In this document: positions 10,601 to 22,600 of the stretch, piece after piece
How positions within the stretch are numbered: the stretch's first letter is position 1
How the letters are laid out: each line of letters begins with the position of its first letter
Source: Bolinopsis microptera
Taxonomy: Eukaryota; Ctenophora; Tentaculata; Lobata; Bolinopsidae
Direction of reading: 5' to 3'
NCBI RefSeq assembly: GCF_026151205.1
Contig: NC_087075.1
Span: 15,143,628-15,203,627 of the forward strand
Length of the DNA: 60,000 nucleotides
Translations under genes and position numbers: made by a program
Notes under the pieces: model-generated
The model's input: only the letters and a program-made list of their open reading frames with translations
The model's database searches: none
Told to the model about the DNA's origin: nothing

Positions 10601-13600
10601 TCGAGATTTGAGGATACCATCACGCAGACACCCAGAAGGATACCAAATTGCAATTTTAGATGAGATCAAGACAAAGTTGAAAGGGTTTGTTGCAAATTTT
10701 ACCCCCGAAAATCCCAAAGCTTATCCAATTTAACAACAAGTATGCAATATATAGTATAGATATACTGCAGTGATTATTGAAAACAGCTGATTATAACATT
10801 ATTGTTATCTTATGTTAAACACGACTGTGGTATTTTTAAAAGATTCCACTTTAGGAGTTTAGGGTAAACCAGGAATCAGAACTTCAAAATGATAGGCAAA
10901 CCCTTTGAAATAATAATTGGAAAATTAATGAGTCAATTGATAAAAATATCAATTTAATTGATTAAGATGTTATTAATTACCTGTGAAACGTGAACAGCCA
11001 TGACAAACAGAAGGGTGATTTGGTACACCACAGCAGGAACTCGTCCAAAGTCAGCTTCTGTCTTTCGTGACCGATCTGGGTAGAATATACAGGGTAGAAT
11101 ATACAGGGTAGAATATACAGGGCAGAATATGCAGGGTAGAATATACAGGGTAGAATATACAGGGTAGAATATACAGGGTAGAATATACAGGGTAGAATAT
11201 ACAGGGTAGAATATACAGGGTAGAATATACAGGGTAGAATATACAGGGTAGAATATACAGGGTAGAATATACAGGGTAGAATATACAGGGTAGAATATAC
11301 AGGGTAGAATATACAGGGTAGAATATACAGGGTAGAATATACAGGGTAGAATATACAGGGTAGAATATACAGGGTAGAATATACAGGGTAGAATATACAG
11401 GGTAGAATATACAGGGTAGAATATACAGGGTAGAATATACAGGGTAGAATATACAGGGTAGAATATACAGGGTAGAATATACAGGGTACAATATACAGGG
11501 TAGAATATACAGGGTAGAATATACATAATAATATAGTGAATGGATCAACTGCTGTACCAGTTAAAACTTTAAAACTCGAGACAGTTAATGTGACTTACAG
11601 TTTGAAGTAATTAAATATCTCCTACAAAGCTACTAAGGGTTACATCATAGTTAGAATAGTTAAACTGACTGATAAACACGATCATTACATAATGGATGTG
11701 TAAACTGTAATTGTGAGGTTGTGGTGACGTCACGTGATGTTGTGGTGACGTCACGTGATGTTGTGATTACGTCACGTGATATTGTGATTACGTCACGTGA
11801 TGTTGTGGTGACGTCACGTGATGTTATGGTGACGTCACGTGATGTTGTGGTGACGTCACGTGATGTTGTGATTACGTCACGCGGCTGTGACGTATAGTTA
11901 GAATAGTTAGGATGACTGATAAACACGATCATTACATAATGGATGTGTAATTGTGAGGTTGTGGTGACGTCACGTGATATTGTGGTGACGTCACGTGATG
12001 TTGTGGTGACGTCACGTGATGTTGTGATTAAGTCACGTGATGTTGTGATTACGTCACGTGATATTGTGATTACGTCACGTGATGTTGTGGTGACGTCACG
12101 TGATGTTATGGTGACGTCACGTGATGTTGTGGTGACGTCACGTGATGTTGTGATTAAGTCACGTGGCTGTGACGTATATTTAGCATAGTTAGGATGACTG
12201 ATAAACGCGGATCATTACATAATGGATGTGTAATTGCTGTAAATTGTTTATGTAATAATAAAACGGGTACTTTGGCTCGGTAAATGGAGATAATAACGAA
12301 ACGGGTTACACGAGGCGTCTGACGTAACAAAATTGAGGGGGAATATACTTTTGTAAGTGTGACTATCATGACTAAAATACTTGAAAGTGTGACTATCACG
12401 ACTAAAATACTTGTAAGTGTGACTATCACGACTAAAATACTTGTAAGTGTGACTATCATGACTAAAATACTTGTAAGTGTGACTATCATGACTAAAATAC
12501 TTTTGTTAGTGTGACTATCATGACTAAAATACTTGTAAGTGTGACTATCACGACTAAAATACTTGTAAGTGTGACTATCATGACTAAAATACTTGTAAGT
12601 GTGACTATCATGACTAAAATACTTTTGTTAGTGTGACTATCATGACTGAACCTGATTATAAAGTCCTCTGAAAGGGTAAAAGTTTACTATAAATAGTGCT
12701 TTCTCACTCTCTAGGCATGGAAACTGTGAACTTCGCCTATTTATGGATATAATTTGCTGGTCTTCGACTGGCTGAAAACGAAAATTCGCGAGCAAAGCGA
12801 AATTTTGTATCTGAGAGGAAATTTTAAAATTTCTGGTAAACCACGTACAATAATACCTCAATCTATCCATGTATTATACTGTTTATATCATAATACGACT
12901 GTATGTAATACACTGCTAACTGTATAATATATATCACTAGAAACCCGCTAGTCGAAAGCTTTGTTCGAGGAAATTTTAAAAATCAGTTATAACTGAGTGG
13001 AGTTGGGTTAAAAACATATAAGAGATACGATGATTTAACTTGTAGAAGCTTTCAATAAACATGTGTTAATCGTCGTCAGCTGAATGTGATGTGGTGGACA
13101 ATGCTTATATGTGATTGAGTGGTGTCAGGGATGGAGGGTGGGGGAGGTGTGGGTGGGAAAGTGAAAATTACAGTACAATGTCAATAAAAATTTAGTCTTC
13201 TGTTGAGGTTGTTATGTTTTAATTTCTCTTCATCATATAGCTCTGTTATACTGTAGACATAATGGAATTTATCTAACAATGGCGACAGCGTTGTTAGTAT
13301 TCGGATTCCCAAAACGATACTTTTTACCGCATCAAAAAATACCAATCACAACCAAAGTTATGAATATAAGTCATAGCGTGAGCGTAAATGTGAGCTAGTT
13401 TTGAAATTATGACGTAGCATACAGCATAACAACGCGCGTAGTTAAGATGTTCTTGCTCGCGCACGTGCATTTTAACGTTGCTACGCAACAGCGCAGTAAA
13501 CCTTTGCTAAAATAACGACATTATTCTAACGGTTATTTTACCTCACTTCCGACGCTAATTATAAAAAATCTAAAGCCTAAATCAAAATTCTAAGAATGCT

Positions 13601-16600
13601 ATAGCCTATTCCTATCCTTTTTCTACAACCCTGCTAAAAATGGCGAGGTTTCAACTCCATTTGCGAGCTGGGTTTGATTTCACCAGAGGGTCATTTTGAG
13701 GTCGATTTTCGGTGTTTTTTCTTCTATGTCCCCGTTGCCGGGGAAATTTCGTCAAGTTTAAATTATAGTATAGATAATATAACGCAGATAAGTGCCGCTA
13801 TGATAAGGTAGAACTTAGATCTAGTTGAACAAGCTGAGACATATTGATCAGATAAATAATACTGGAGTAATAAATATTACCTGATTAATAACACACGTGG
13901 TTACACAGTTACACACGTGGTTACGCACGTGGTTACACACGTGGTTACACACGTGGTTACACACATGGTTACGCACGTGGTTACACACATGACAAGATGA
14001 CAGTGGTGACACGTGTAGTGACTAAGTTTAGTGTCATAAGTTTTAAAACCCATCTTCAATATATGTGTATTTAGAACGTGATCAACAAATAATCAAAACG
14101 GAATTATTTGATCCTAATAATTTAATTAATTAATTAACTAATTGATAGAACTACCTGATTGAAGCACTCGAAGATAGCACTGAGTACTAGAGTAGAGTGA
14201 CCGTAAATATCCTCTTCAAACACAGAGCATGGTATCTGAAAACGGTTAAAATAAATATTTGGAATTGGGCAACTTTATACTTAGCAGCAATGTAGAGGTA
14301 GACGCTATCAAATTTTTGGCAGTGTTAGGGTGGCATGGTGTGAATGTGAAACACCCGCGTTCAACTCGGCCATGGTCACGTGATACCATGGTTACGTGAT
14401 GCCATGGTGACGTGATTATAAACTCACGAGAAGGAGATCCGTCATGAGCTCGCTGAATCCCTCCTGGCTGAGAGTCCCGTCAGATCCTTTAAATGTGTCG
14501 AACAGAACTGAAATAAAACTATTGTAAGTTCTACATTTTATTAACTTCAGCTGCCTCAGTATTATAGAGTTATATAGAGAGTTGTCAAAAATACGACAAA
14601 AAAGTGACAATTTCACTCATCATCATCTTGTTCTATGATGATGAAATCACAAATTCTGAGGAATCCCTCAGGCAATTCATCTCCCTGCTTTCTTACGAAT
14701 AACTTGAGTCTAAATTAATTTCACGTCAACACTTGAATCATAAGCTTACTCCTTTATAAACTTAGTCCTTTATATCCGCTCTTATATCCGGTGTTTTAAA
14801 CAGGTTTCTAAAATTTAAAGGGGGGGGGGTGTCATGTCCGTCTATGTCCGCCTATGTCCTGTCCTTTTTGGATTCTATGAGACAACGGACGTGTTTTTTG
14901 GGACATTGGCGGACACGGACGGACATTGGCGGACTCGGACGGACATTGGCGGACTCGGACGGACATTGGCGGACCCGGACGGACATTGGCGGACTTGGAT
15001 GGACATTAGCGGACATTGGTGGACATTAGCGGACAAACATTTTTAGGACTGAAGAGTACTGAAGAGTACTGAAGAGTACTGAGGAGGATGGCTGAGAAGG
15101 ATGGCTGAGGAGGATGACTGAGGAGGATGACTGAGGAGGATGACTGAGAAGTGAGAGGGAGGAGAAGGATGGGGGGGGGGGGGTAATGACTACCAATGGA
15201 GACTTTTGGGGACTAATGGGGACTAAAAATCGTGGGGACTAGAGGTCAACTCGTTGACGTAATTCACCATTTGTCCCCATAAGTCCCCAGAATTTTTGAC
15301 AGTTATTTATGGTTTTCAAGTTAGTTTAATAACGATACGATCGAGATGTTTTGTCCAAGATAAGAGTAGGATAAATCTAAATGGGGACTAATGGAGACTT
15401 TTGGGGACTAATGGGGACTAAAAATCATCTAAATGGGGACTAATGGAGACTTTTGGGGACTAATGGGGACTAAAAATAATGGGGACTCGGGGTAAAATCG
15501 TTGACGTAATTCCCCAAGTCCCCCAGAAGGATCAGGAAGACCCAGGAGGAGGAGGAGGAGGAGGGCCCAGAAGGAGGACCTAGGAGGAGGAGGAGAACTG
15601 AGGAGGATGACTCAGGAGGAGGAGGACTCAGGAGGAGGACTGAGAAGGAGGAGGACTGAGGAGGATGGCTGAGGAGGATGGCTGAGGAGGATGACTGAGG
15701 AGGAGGAGGAGAAGGACTGAGGAGGAGAAGGAGGACCCAGGAGTAGGAGGACCCAGGAGGAGGAGGACCCAGGAAAAGGCCCCAATGGACATTGGCGGAC
15801 TCGGACGGACATTGGCGGACTCGGACGGACATTGGCGGACCCGGACGGACATTGGCGGACTTGGATGGACATTGGTGGACATTAGCGGACATTGGTGGAC
15901 ATTAGCGGACAAACATTTTGAGGACTGAAGAGTACTGAAGAGTACTGAAGAGTACTGAAGAGTACTGAGGAGGATGGCTGAGAAGGATGGCTGAGGAGGA
16001 CTGAGAAGGAGGAGGATGGCTGAGGAGGATGACTAAGAGGGAGGAGGAGGAGGAAGAGGAGGAAGATGACTGAGGAGGAGGAGGAGAAGGACTGAGGAGG
16101 AGAAGGAGGACCCATGAGGAGGAGGACCCAGGAGGAGGAGGACCCAGGAAAAGGCCCCAGGAGGAGGAGGAGGTCTGGGGAGGAGGAGAACTGTTGAGGA
16201 CTGATGAGGAGGACTGAGGACGAGGAGGAGGAGTAGGAGGAGGACTGAGGAGGGGAGGAGGAAGACGACTGGGGAGGATCAGGAAGACCCAGGAGGAGGA
16301 GGAGGACTGAGGAGGACTGAGGAGGAGGACTGACGATGACTGAGAAGGAGGAGGACTGAGGAGTACTGAGGAGGATGGCTGAGGAGGATGGCTGAGGAGG
16401 ATGGCTGGGGAGGATGGCTGAGGAGGATGACTGAGAGGGAGGAGGAGGAGGACTGAGGAGGAGGACTCAGAAGGAAGAGGAGGAGGACTCAGGAGGAGGA
16501 CTCAGGAGGAGGACTTAGGAGAAATGAAAAGGAGGACTGAGGAGAACTGAGGAGGAGGAGGAGGAGGAGGAGGACTGAATAGGAGGAGGAGAAGGAGGGG

Positions 16601-19600
16601 GACTGGGAGAGGACTGGGGAGGAGGAGGACTGATGAGAAGGATGAGGAGGAGGACCCAGGAGGAGGAGGAGGACTGAGGACCGAGGAGGAAGAGGAGGAG
16701 GATGAAGAGGAGGAGGAGGACCCAGGAGGAGGAGGACTAAGGAGGAGGACTGAGGAGGACTGAGGAGGATGGCTGAGGAGGATGACTGAGAGGGAAGAGG
16801 AGGAGGACTCAGGAGGAGGAGGAGGACTGAGAAGGAGGAGGAGGAGGAGGAGGACTGTTGAGGACTGATGAGGAGGACTCAGGACGAGGAGGAGGAGTAG
16901 GAGGAGGACTGAGGAGGGGAGGAGGAAGAGGACTGAGGAAGATCAGGAAGACCCAGGGGGAGGAGGAGGAAGAGTAGGAGGAGGAAGCATCTAAATGTTA
17001 TTTCCATTTTTGTCCGTTTTTGTCCGCTCTATTTTTTGTCCGTTTTGAAAATATAGGGTACCGAACGGACAAAAAACATGATCCCCCTATAACAGCAAAA
17101 ATTGAACATTTTATTTAGCAATTTAGGTGTCCATTAATGTCCGCCTATGTCCGCCTATGTCCGACCCAGGAGGAGGAGGAGGAGGACCCACAAGGAGGAC
17201 CTAGGAGGAGGAGGAGGAGAACTGAGGAGGAGAACTGAGGAGGATGACTGAGGAGGAGGAGGACTCAGGAGGAGGACTGAGAAGGAGGAGGATAGCTGAG
17301 GAGGATGACTGAGAGGGAGGAGGAGGAGGAAGAGGAGGAAGATGACTGAGGAGGAGGAGGAGAAGGACTGAGGAGGAGAAGGAGGACCCAGGAGGAGGAG
17401 GACCCAGGAGGAGGAGGACCCAGGAAAAGGCCCCAGGAGGAGGAGGAGGACTGGGGAGGAGGAGAACTGTTGAGGACTGATGAGGAGGACTGAGGACGAG
17501 GAGGAGGAGTATGAGGAGGACTGAGGAGGGGAGGAGGAAGACGACTGGGGAGGATCAGGAAGACCCAGGAGGATCCAGGAGGAGGAGGAGGAGGACCCAG
17601 GAGGAGGACCCAGGAGGAGGAGGAGGACTGAGGAGGACTGAGGAAGACTGAGGAGGACTGACGATGACTGAGAAGGAGGAGGACTGAGGAGTACTGAGGA
17701 GGATGGCTGAGGAGGATGGCTGAGGAGGATGGCTGGGGAGGATGGCTGAGGAGGATGACTGAGGAGGATGACTGAGAGGGAGGAGGAGGAGGACTGAGGA
17801 GGAGGACTCAGAAGGAAGAGGAGGAGGACTCAGGAGGAGGACTCAGGAGGAGGACTGAGGAGGACTGAGGAGGATGGCTGAGGAGGATGACTGAGAGGGA
17901 AGAGGAGGAGGAGGAGGACTGAATAGGAGGAGGAGGAGGGGGACTGGGGGAGGACTGAGGAGGAGGATGGAGGACTGAGGAGAAGGATGACTGAGAGGGA
18001 GGAGAAGGATCAGGAAGACCCAGGATGAAGTGGAGGAGGACCCAGGAGGAGGACTCAGGAGGAGGAGGAGGACTGTTGAGGACTGATGAGGAGGACTCAG
18101 GACGAGGAGGAGGAGTAGGAGGAGGACTGAGGAGGGGAGGAGGAAGAGGACTGAGGAAGATCAGGAAGACCCAGGGGGAGGAGGAGGAAGAGTAGGAGGA
18201 GGAAGCATCTAAATGTTATTTCCATTTTTGTCCGTTTTTGTCCGCTCTATTTTTTGTCCGTTTTGAAAATATAGGGTACCGAACGGACAAAAAACATGAT
18301 CCCCCTATAACAGCAAAAATTGAACATTTTATTTAGCAATTTAGGTGTCCATTAATGTCCGCCTATGTCCACCTATGTCCGCCTATGTCCGTCTATGTCC
18401 GCCTATGTCCGCCTATGTCCGTCTATGTCCGCCTATGTCCGCCTATGTCCGTCTATGTCCTGTCCTTTTTGGATTCTATGAGACAAGCGGACATAGACGG
18501 ACGTGACACCCCCCCCCCCTTTAAACAACGATCATGTCGAATTCTATAATTAACATCTTTGGTCTATAATTATAGTTACAGTATTTAGTCAAATATAACC
18601 CTCCCTGGCTCGTAGGACTACCCCCTTCCCCCCCCCCCCCCCCTACAGCTAGTATACTAGTATAGTGCCTTGGCACAGAGTGGCTTTTATTACTGAAAAG
18701 GAGATCGCCTAGATCCAATGGATTCTTAGCTGCTCCCTAGACTAGGTGACTATAGAAAAGAAGATAGTATCTCCTATAGTATCTCCTCTGTATCATGAGT
18801 CTGCTGGAGATACAGAGCACTGGTGAAACATGATATTGTTGTTAAAACTAGTGGTAACTGAGACTCCAATACTCGCTAAATATCGTGTTAGTGTGTATTA
18901 TAACATATTACCAGGCTCTCTCTCTCTTGCTCACCATGTACTGTCATTACATCATGGTATTATACACTGTGTTTAGGACATTACGTCATGTTGTGTTGAT
19001 CTGTGATATTGTTCACAAGGAGTGTAAAGTGCAAGTTTGGTGTAGCTGCTACCTTGGTAACCTTGGTAACCTTAGTGACCTTAGTAACGTGTCCGACAAG
19101 TAAGGGGGCTCCTTATCAAGAATTTAATCGGAGTATTTTTATTCACGTCATTTGCAAGAAAATTAGACCTTAAATTAATCTCAAAATGACGTCAAATACT
19201 CTGAAAGATTAGGTCATTCCCCAGATGAAGATACCAGAATGAAGATTACTTGGAATTCTGCAGGTTTAAATGTTGATTAATGTGGACATTCCAGATTAGC
19301 GCTAAATTCCTGAAACAATGACGTCATAAAGTGGTGACGTCATGAATTAATGACTTCATTCCATAAAATGACCTCATTCAAACACAGTTAACAACCTATG
19401 TGAAGAATGTGGTTTAATAAGATTAGAACTAGAAGTGGAACTGGATCTTCAATATTACAGGACTTAGTAATCCAACCAGACCTTCAGAAAGAGATAAAGT
19501 GATGGACAATAATTTATTGTAAATTTGTTGTATTGCAGTATTATGTAATGGGATGGAAGTGCTCTAAGTCCACACCCTGGCCTCATAATAATATGAAGGA

Positions 19601-22600
19601 TTTGTTTTAATTCTAAAAGATGGAATGTAGAAGAATTAAACGTTGCTAGTCAGTAAATATAAACCACTTTTCTGTAAAATAAACCACTTTTCTGTAAAAT
19701 AAACCCTCTTCTTTTCTATGGAATTGGACTAATTAAATAAAAGGTACAGCCAATTCTTAGTTTGACCATCTTTAATAAAACTTTGCGATCACATGACTTG
19801 ATAAATTTGCTAAATATTTCAATACAATGGTATGTACTAATGGTATGTAGTATGTACTAATGACATGTACAGTGTACTTTAGAGTATTGTGTAGGAAAGA
19901 TTATTGTATAATATCTATTGTTGCTTTACATAATGGTATGACGTTAGTATTATTCACTATTCACTGAACACTAAAAGAATTTTCTTCGCCAACTCACAAA
20001 ATTCATAACATTTTTTGACTTTTAAACGTAAAATTCCATTATGAAATTCTTTAAAACATTCCATCACCGTATTATTATACACGTCATATTATATATCTCT
20101 TTAAAACCAGAGCTAAAGCAGAGATACTCTAAAATACTGACGACTATTATATCATTGCTATTATATTGCATAGTTAATAAAATATGCACATAATTAATAA
20201 AGTATGCACAGTACATGCACAGTAAACAGTTCTGATGATTTAAGAGCTGCACCTACTCTAGTACTGAACTCCTCGTTTACAAATCTGAAGTATGCTGTAA
20301 ACATTCTTTAGTTGACACTTTAGTTTCTAAAGGAGTTCTTTCGTTTCTAAAGAATGTTGTTAGATCATGTTGTATAATGTTCGGGACGTTAATTTCAGAT
20401 GTGTCTGAACTATGGTCATTGCAGGGTTACTAGCTGGCTGCAAACACCTCTTGATCTGTACAACAGGATGTGTCATTAATCTATCATTCAGTTGAGTTGA
20501 CGGAGCTTAAACTAGCTTCAAATACGGCACAAACCTTAACTACAATATATTTAAAACTTTTAAACTACACAGTTGCTGTGTAATATCCGGATCGAAGCAT
20601 TATTTATTATTCGTATTGTTGTATTGATTCTGGGGCAAAATTTGTGTCCCGTTTATAAGGAAAAGAAAAAGGCTCTCATCAGGATAAGGACATGTTCACC
20701 GTATTCATGATCTAAAAAGGGGGCACTACAAATTGTCCCCCCAGAAGGGCCAGAATCATTACCTAGTTCACTATGGTCAACTGTTGGTGTACTCACATTT
20801 AAGCTTGTCGAGTAAGCGACCAGCTCCCATTATAACTAACACTGTGGTGAACTGTTTCACTTTCACCGCTCCTATGTAATTACTGAAATAAGGTTAGTTA
20901 AAACACATTGAAATTTGTATCTTTGTATGAAAATACGTTGAAAACACATTGAAATTTGTACCACCTGCACCTTAGTGTATATCAATGGAATTCAGTGCTA
21001 ATATTTATGAGACATCGTTAACAGACAGAAATAATGGGACAGACAGACAGACAGACAAAGTACAAGCAGCTAAATAACCAGCTCAGTAACCATGGTAACT
21101 GTGCCGCTAAATAAAACAGACAGGAAGACAGGCAGATAAACGAACCTGTCAAAAAGCTGGAGTATCCAGGTTAGTATAAGATCTGCACATGATACTATGG
21201 TAGTATCAGCGTTCCTCTCAGCCTGAGCAACAATATACTTTGTAAATAACAACACTATACAAACTATATTCCTCTCAGCCTGAGCAACAATATACTTTGT
21301 AAATAACAACACTATACAAACTATATTCCTCTCAGCCTGAGCAATAATATACTTTGTAAATAACAACACTATACAAACTATATTCCTCTCAGCCTGAGCA
21401 ATAATATACTTTGTAAATAACAACACTATACAAACTATAAAACTGGGTACAACTAGAGAAATGTAGCTGTGAATGTACGGACATTGTACGGAATGTACGG
21501 ACATTGTATGTGATTTTAGAGAAACTTTTTGTCTCTAAGATAACCTGTAATTCTGTAACTAGTTTATGTAAACACTGTTTTGCAAAGAACTGGCCGAGTT
21601 CAGAGCATTACATTACTAAGTACATGATGATAAGCACAGAGGTTTATCAAAATGAAACAAGATAAGATTGTAGGGAGTCATACTTGGGACAGAACATAAT
21701 AATACAGGTTAATTTTATAGATAAATTCGATCAAATGATTCAGCTTCAAGGAAATAAATAAACAAATGGAACGATTAAACATACTCCATTAATAGATTAA
21801 TAACTAAACCAAGGGCCACTAATTAAATTCATAACACGTACGTCACCATTAAGCATACTTAATTAATTAAGACCCACTAATTAGTAATTAGTAACTAATT
21901 AGTAATTAGTAATTAAGTACTGACCATTAAACAGACGTCGGTAATTGAGACCCACTAATTAGTAAGTAGTAACTGATTAGTAATTAGTAACTAATTAAGT
22001 ACTGACCATTAAACAGACGTCGTTAATGAAGGGTTCCATCTCTCCCTCCGTTATCTCCTCGTAATGGAGGAGGTAGTCCTGTGTCTCCCATCACTGCTAC
22101 TATGTCTCTAGCATCTACCCTGTGTACTGAAGAGAGAGAGAGTTAGTAATGGAGGAGGTAGTCCTGTGTCTCCCATCACTGCTACTATGTCTCTAGCATC
22201 TACCCTGTGTACTGAAGAGAGAGAGAGTAGTAATGGTGGAGGTAGTCCTGGTCCTCCCATCACTGCTACATGGCTCTAGCTCTACCCTGTTGTACTGAAG
22301 AGAGAGAGAGAGAGTTAGTAATGGAGGAGGTAGTCCTGTTGTCTCCCATCAATGCTACTTGTCTCTAGCATTTACCCTGTGAACTGAAGAGAGAGACGAG
22401 TTAGTAAGGAGGAGGTTAGTCCTGTGTCTCCCATCACTGCTACTATGTCTCTAGCATACCCTGTGTGTACTGATGAGATAGAGAGAGAGTTCGTAATGGG
22501 GGGGAAGAGGTAGTCTGTGTCTCCATCATGCTACTATGTCTCTAGCATCTACCTGTGCAATGAGAGAGTGAGAGGTTAGTAATGGAGGAGGTAGTCCTTG

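Larger units (their letters stand above)
14814..18525. mobile_element. 3.7-kb G/C-tipped element with terminal inverted repeats, full of GGA repeats
   Basis: Body 14820-18519, flanked by TTTAAA (14814-14819, 18520-18525). The left end is a G run followed by TGTCATGTCCGTCTATGTCC; the right end is its inverse, GGACATAGACGGACGTGACA plus a C run, with one mismatch over about 25 bases. Inside both ends lies the same direct sequence TGTCCTTTTTGGATTCTATG. The interior is (GGA)n/ACTGAGGA arrays and GGACATTGGCGGACTC repeats, with a tandem duplication of about 1.2 kb. No gene. Sits in the intron between exons 5 and 6. The flank also contains TTAA. Confidence 0.8.

Noticed and set aside
10954-11548. Overlapping minus-strand frames of YILPCIFYPVYSTL repeats
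   Set aside because: 14-bp minisatellite read through in all frames; only 10981-11075 is a real exon, in another frame.
15470-16115. Ser/Pro-rich minus-strand frames (SSSSVLLLLS...)
   Set aside because: Translation of GGA repeats; no gene features.
14814-18525. piggyBac-type element because flanks contain TTAA
   Set aside because: Ends do not start CCY, the flank is a 6-bp TTTAAA palindrome and related elements use 7-8 bp duplications.
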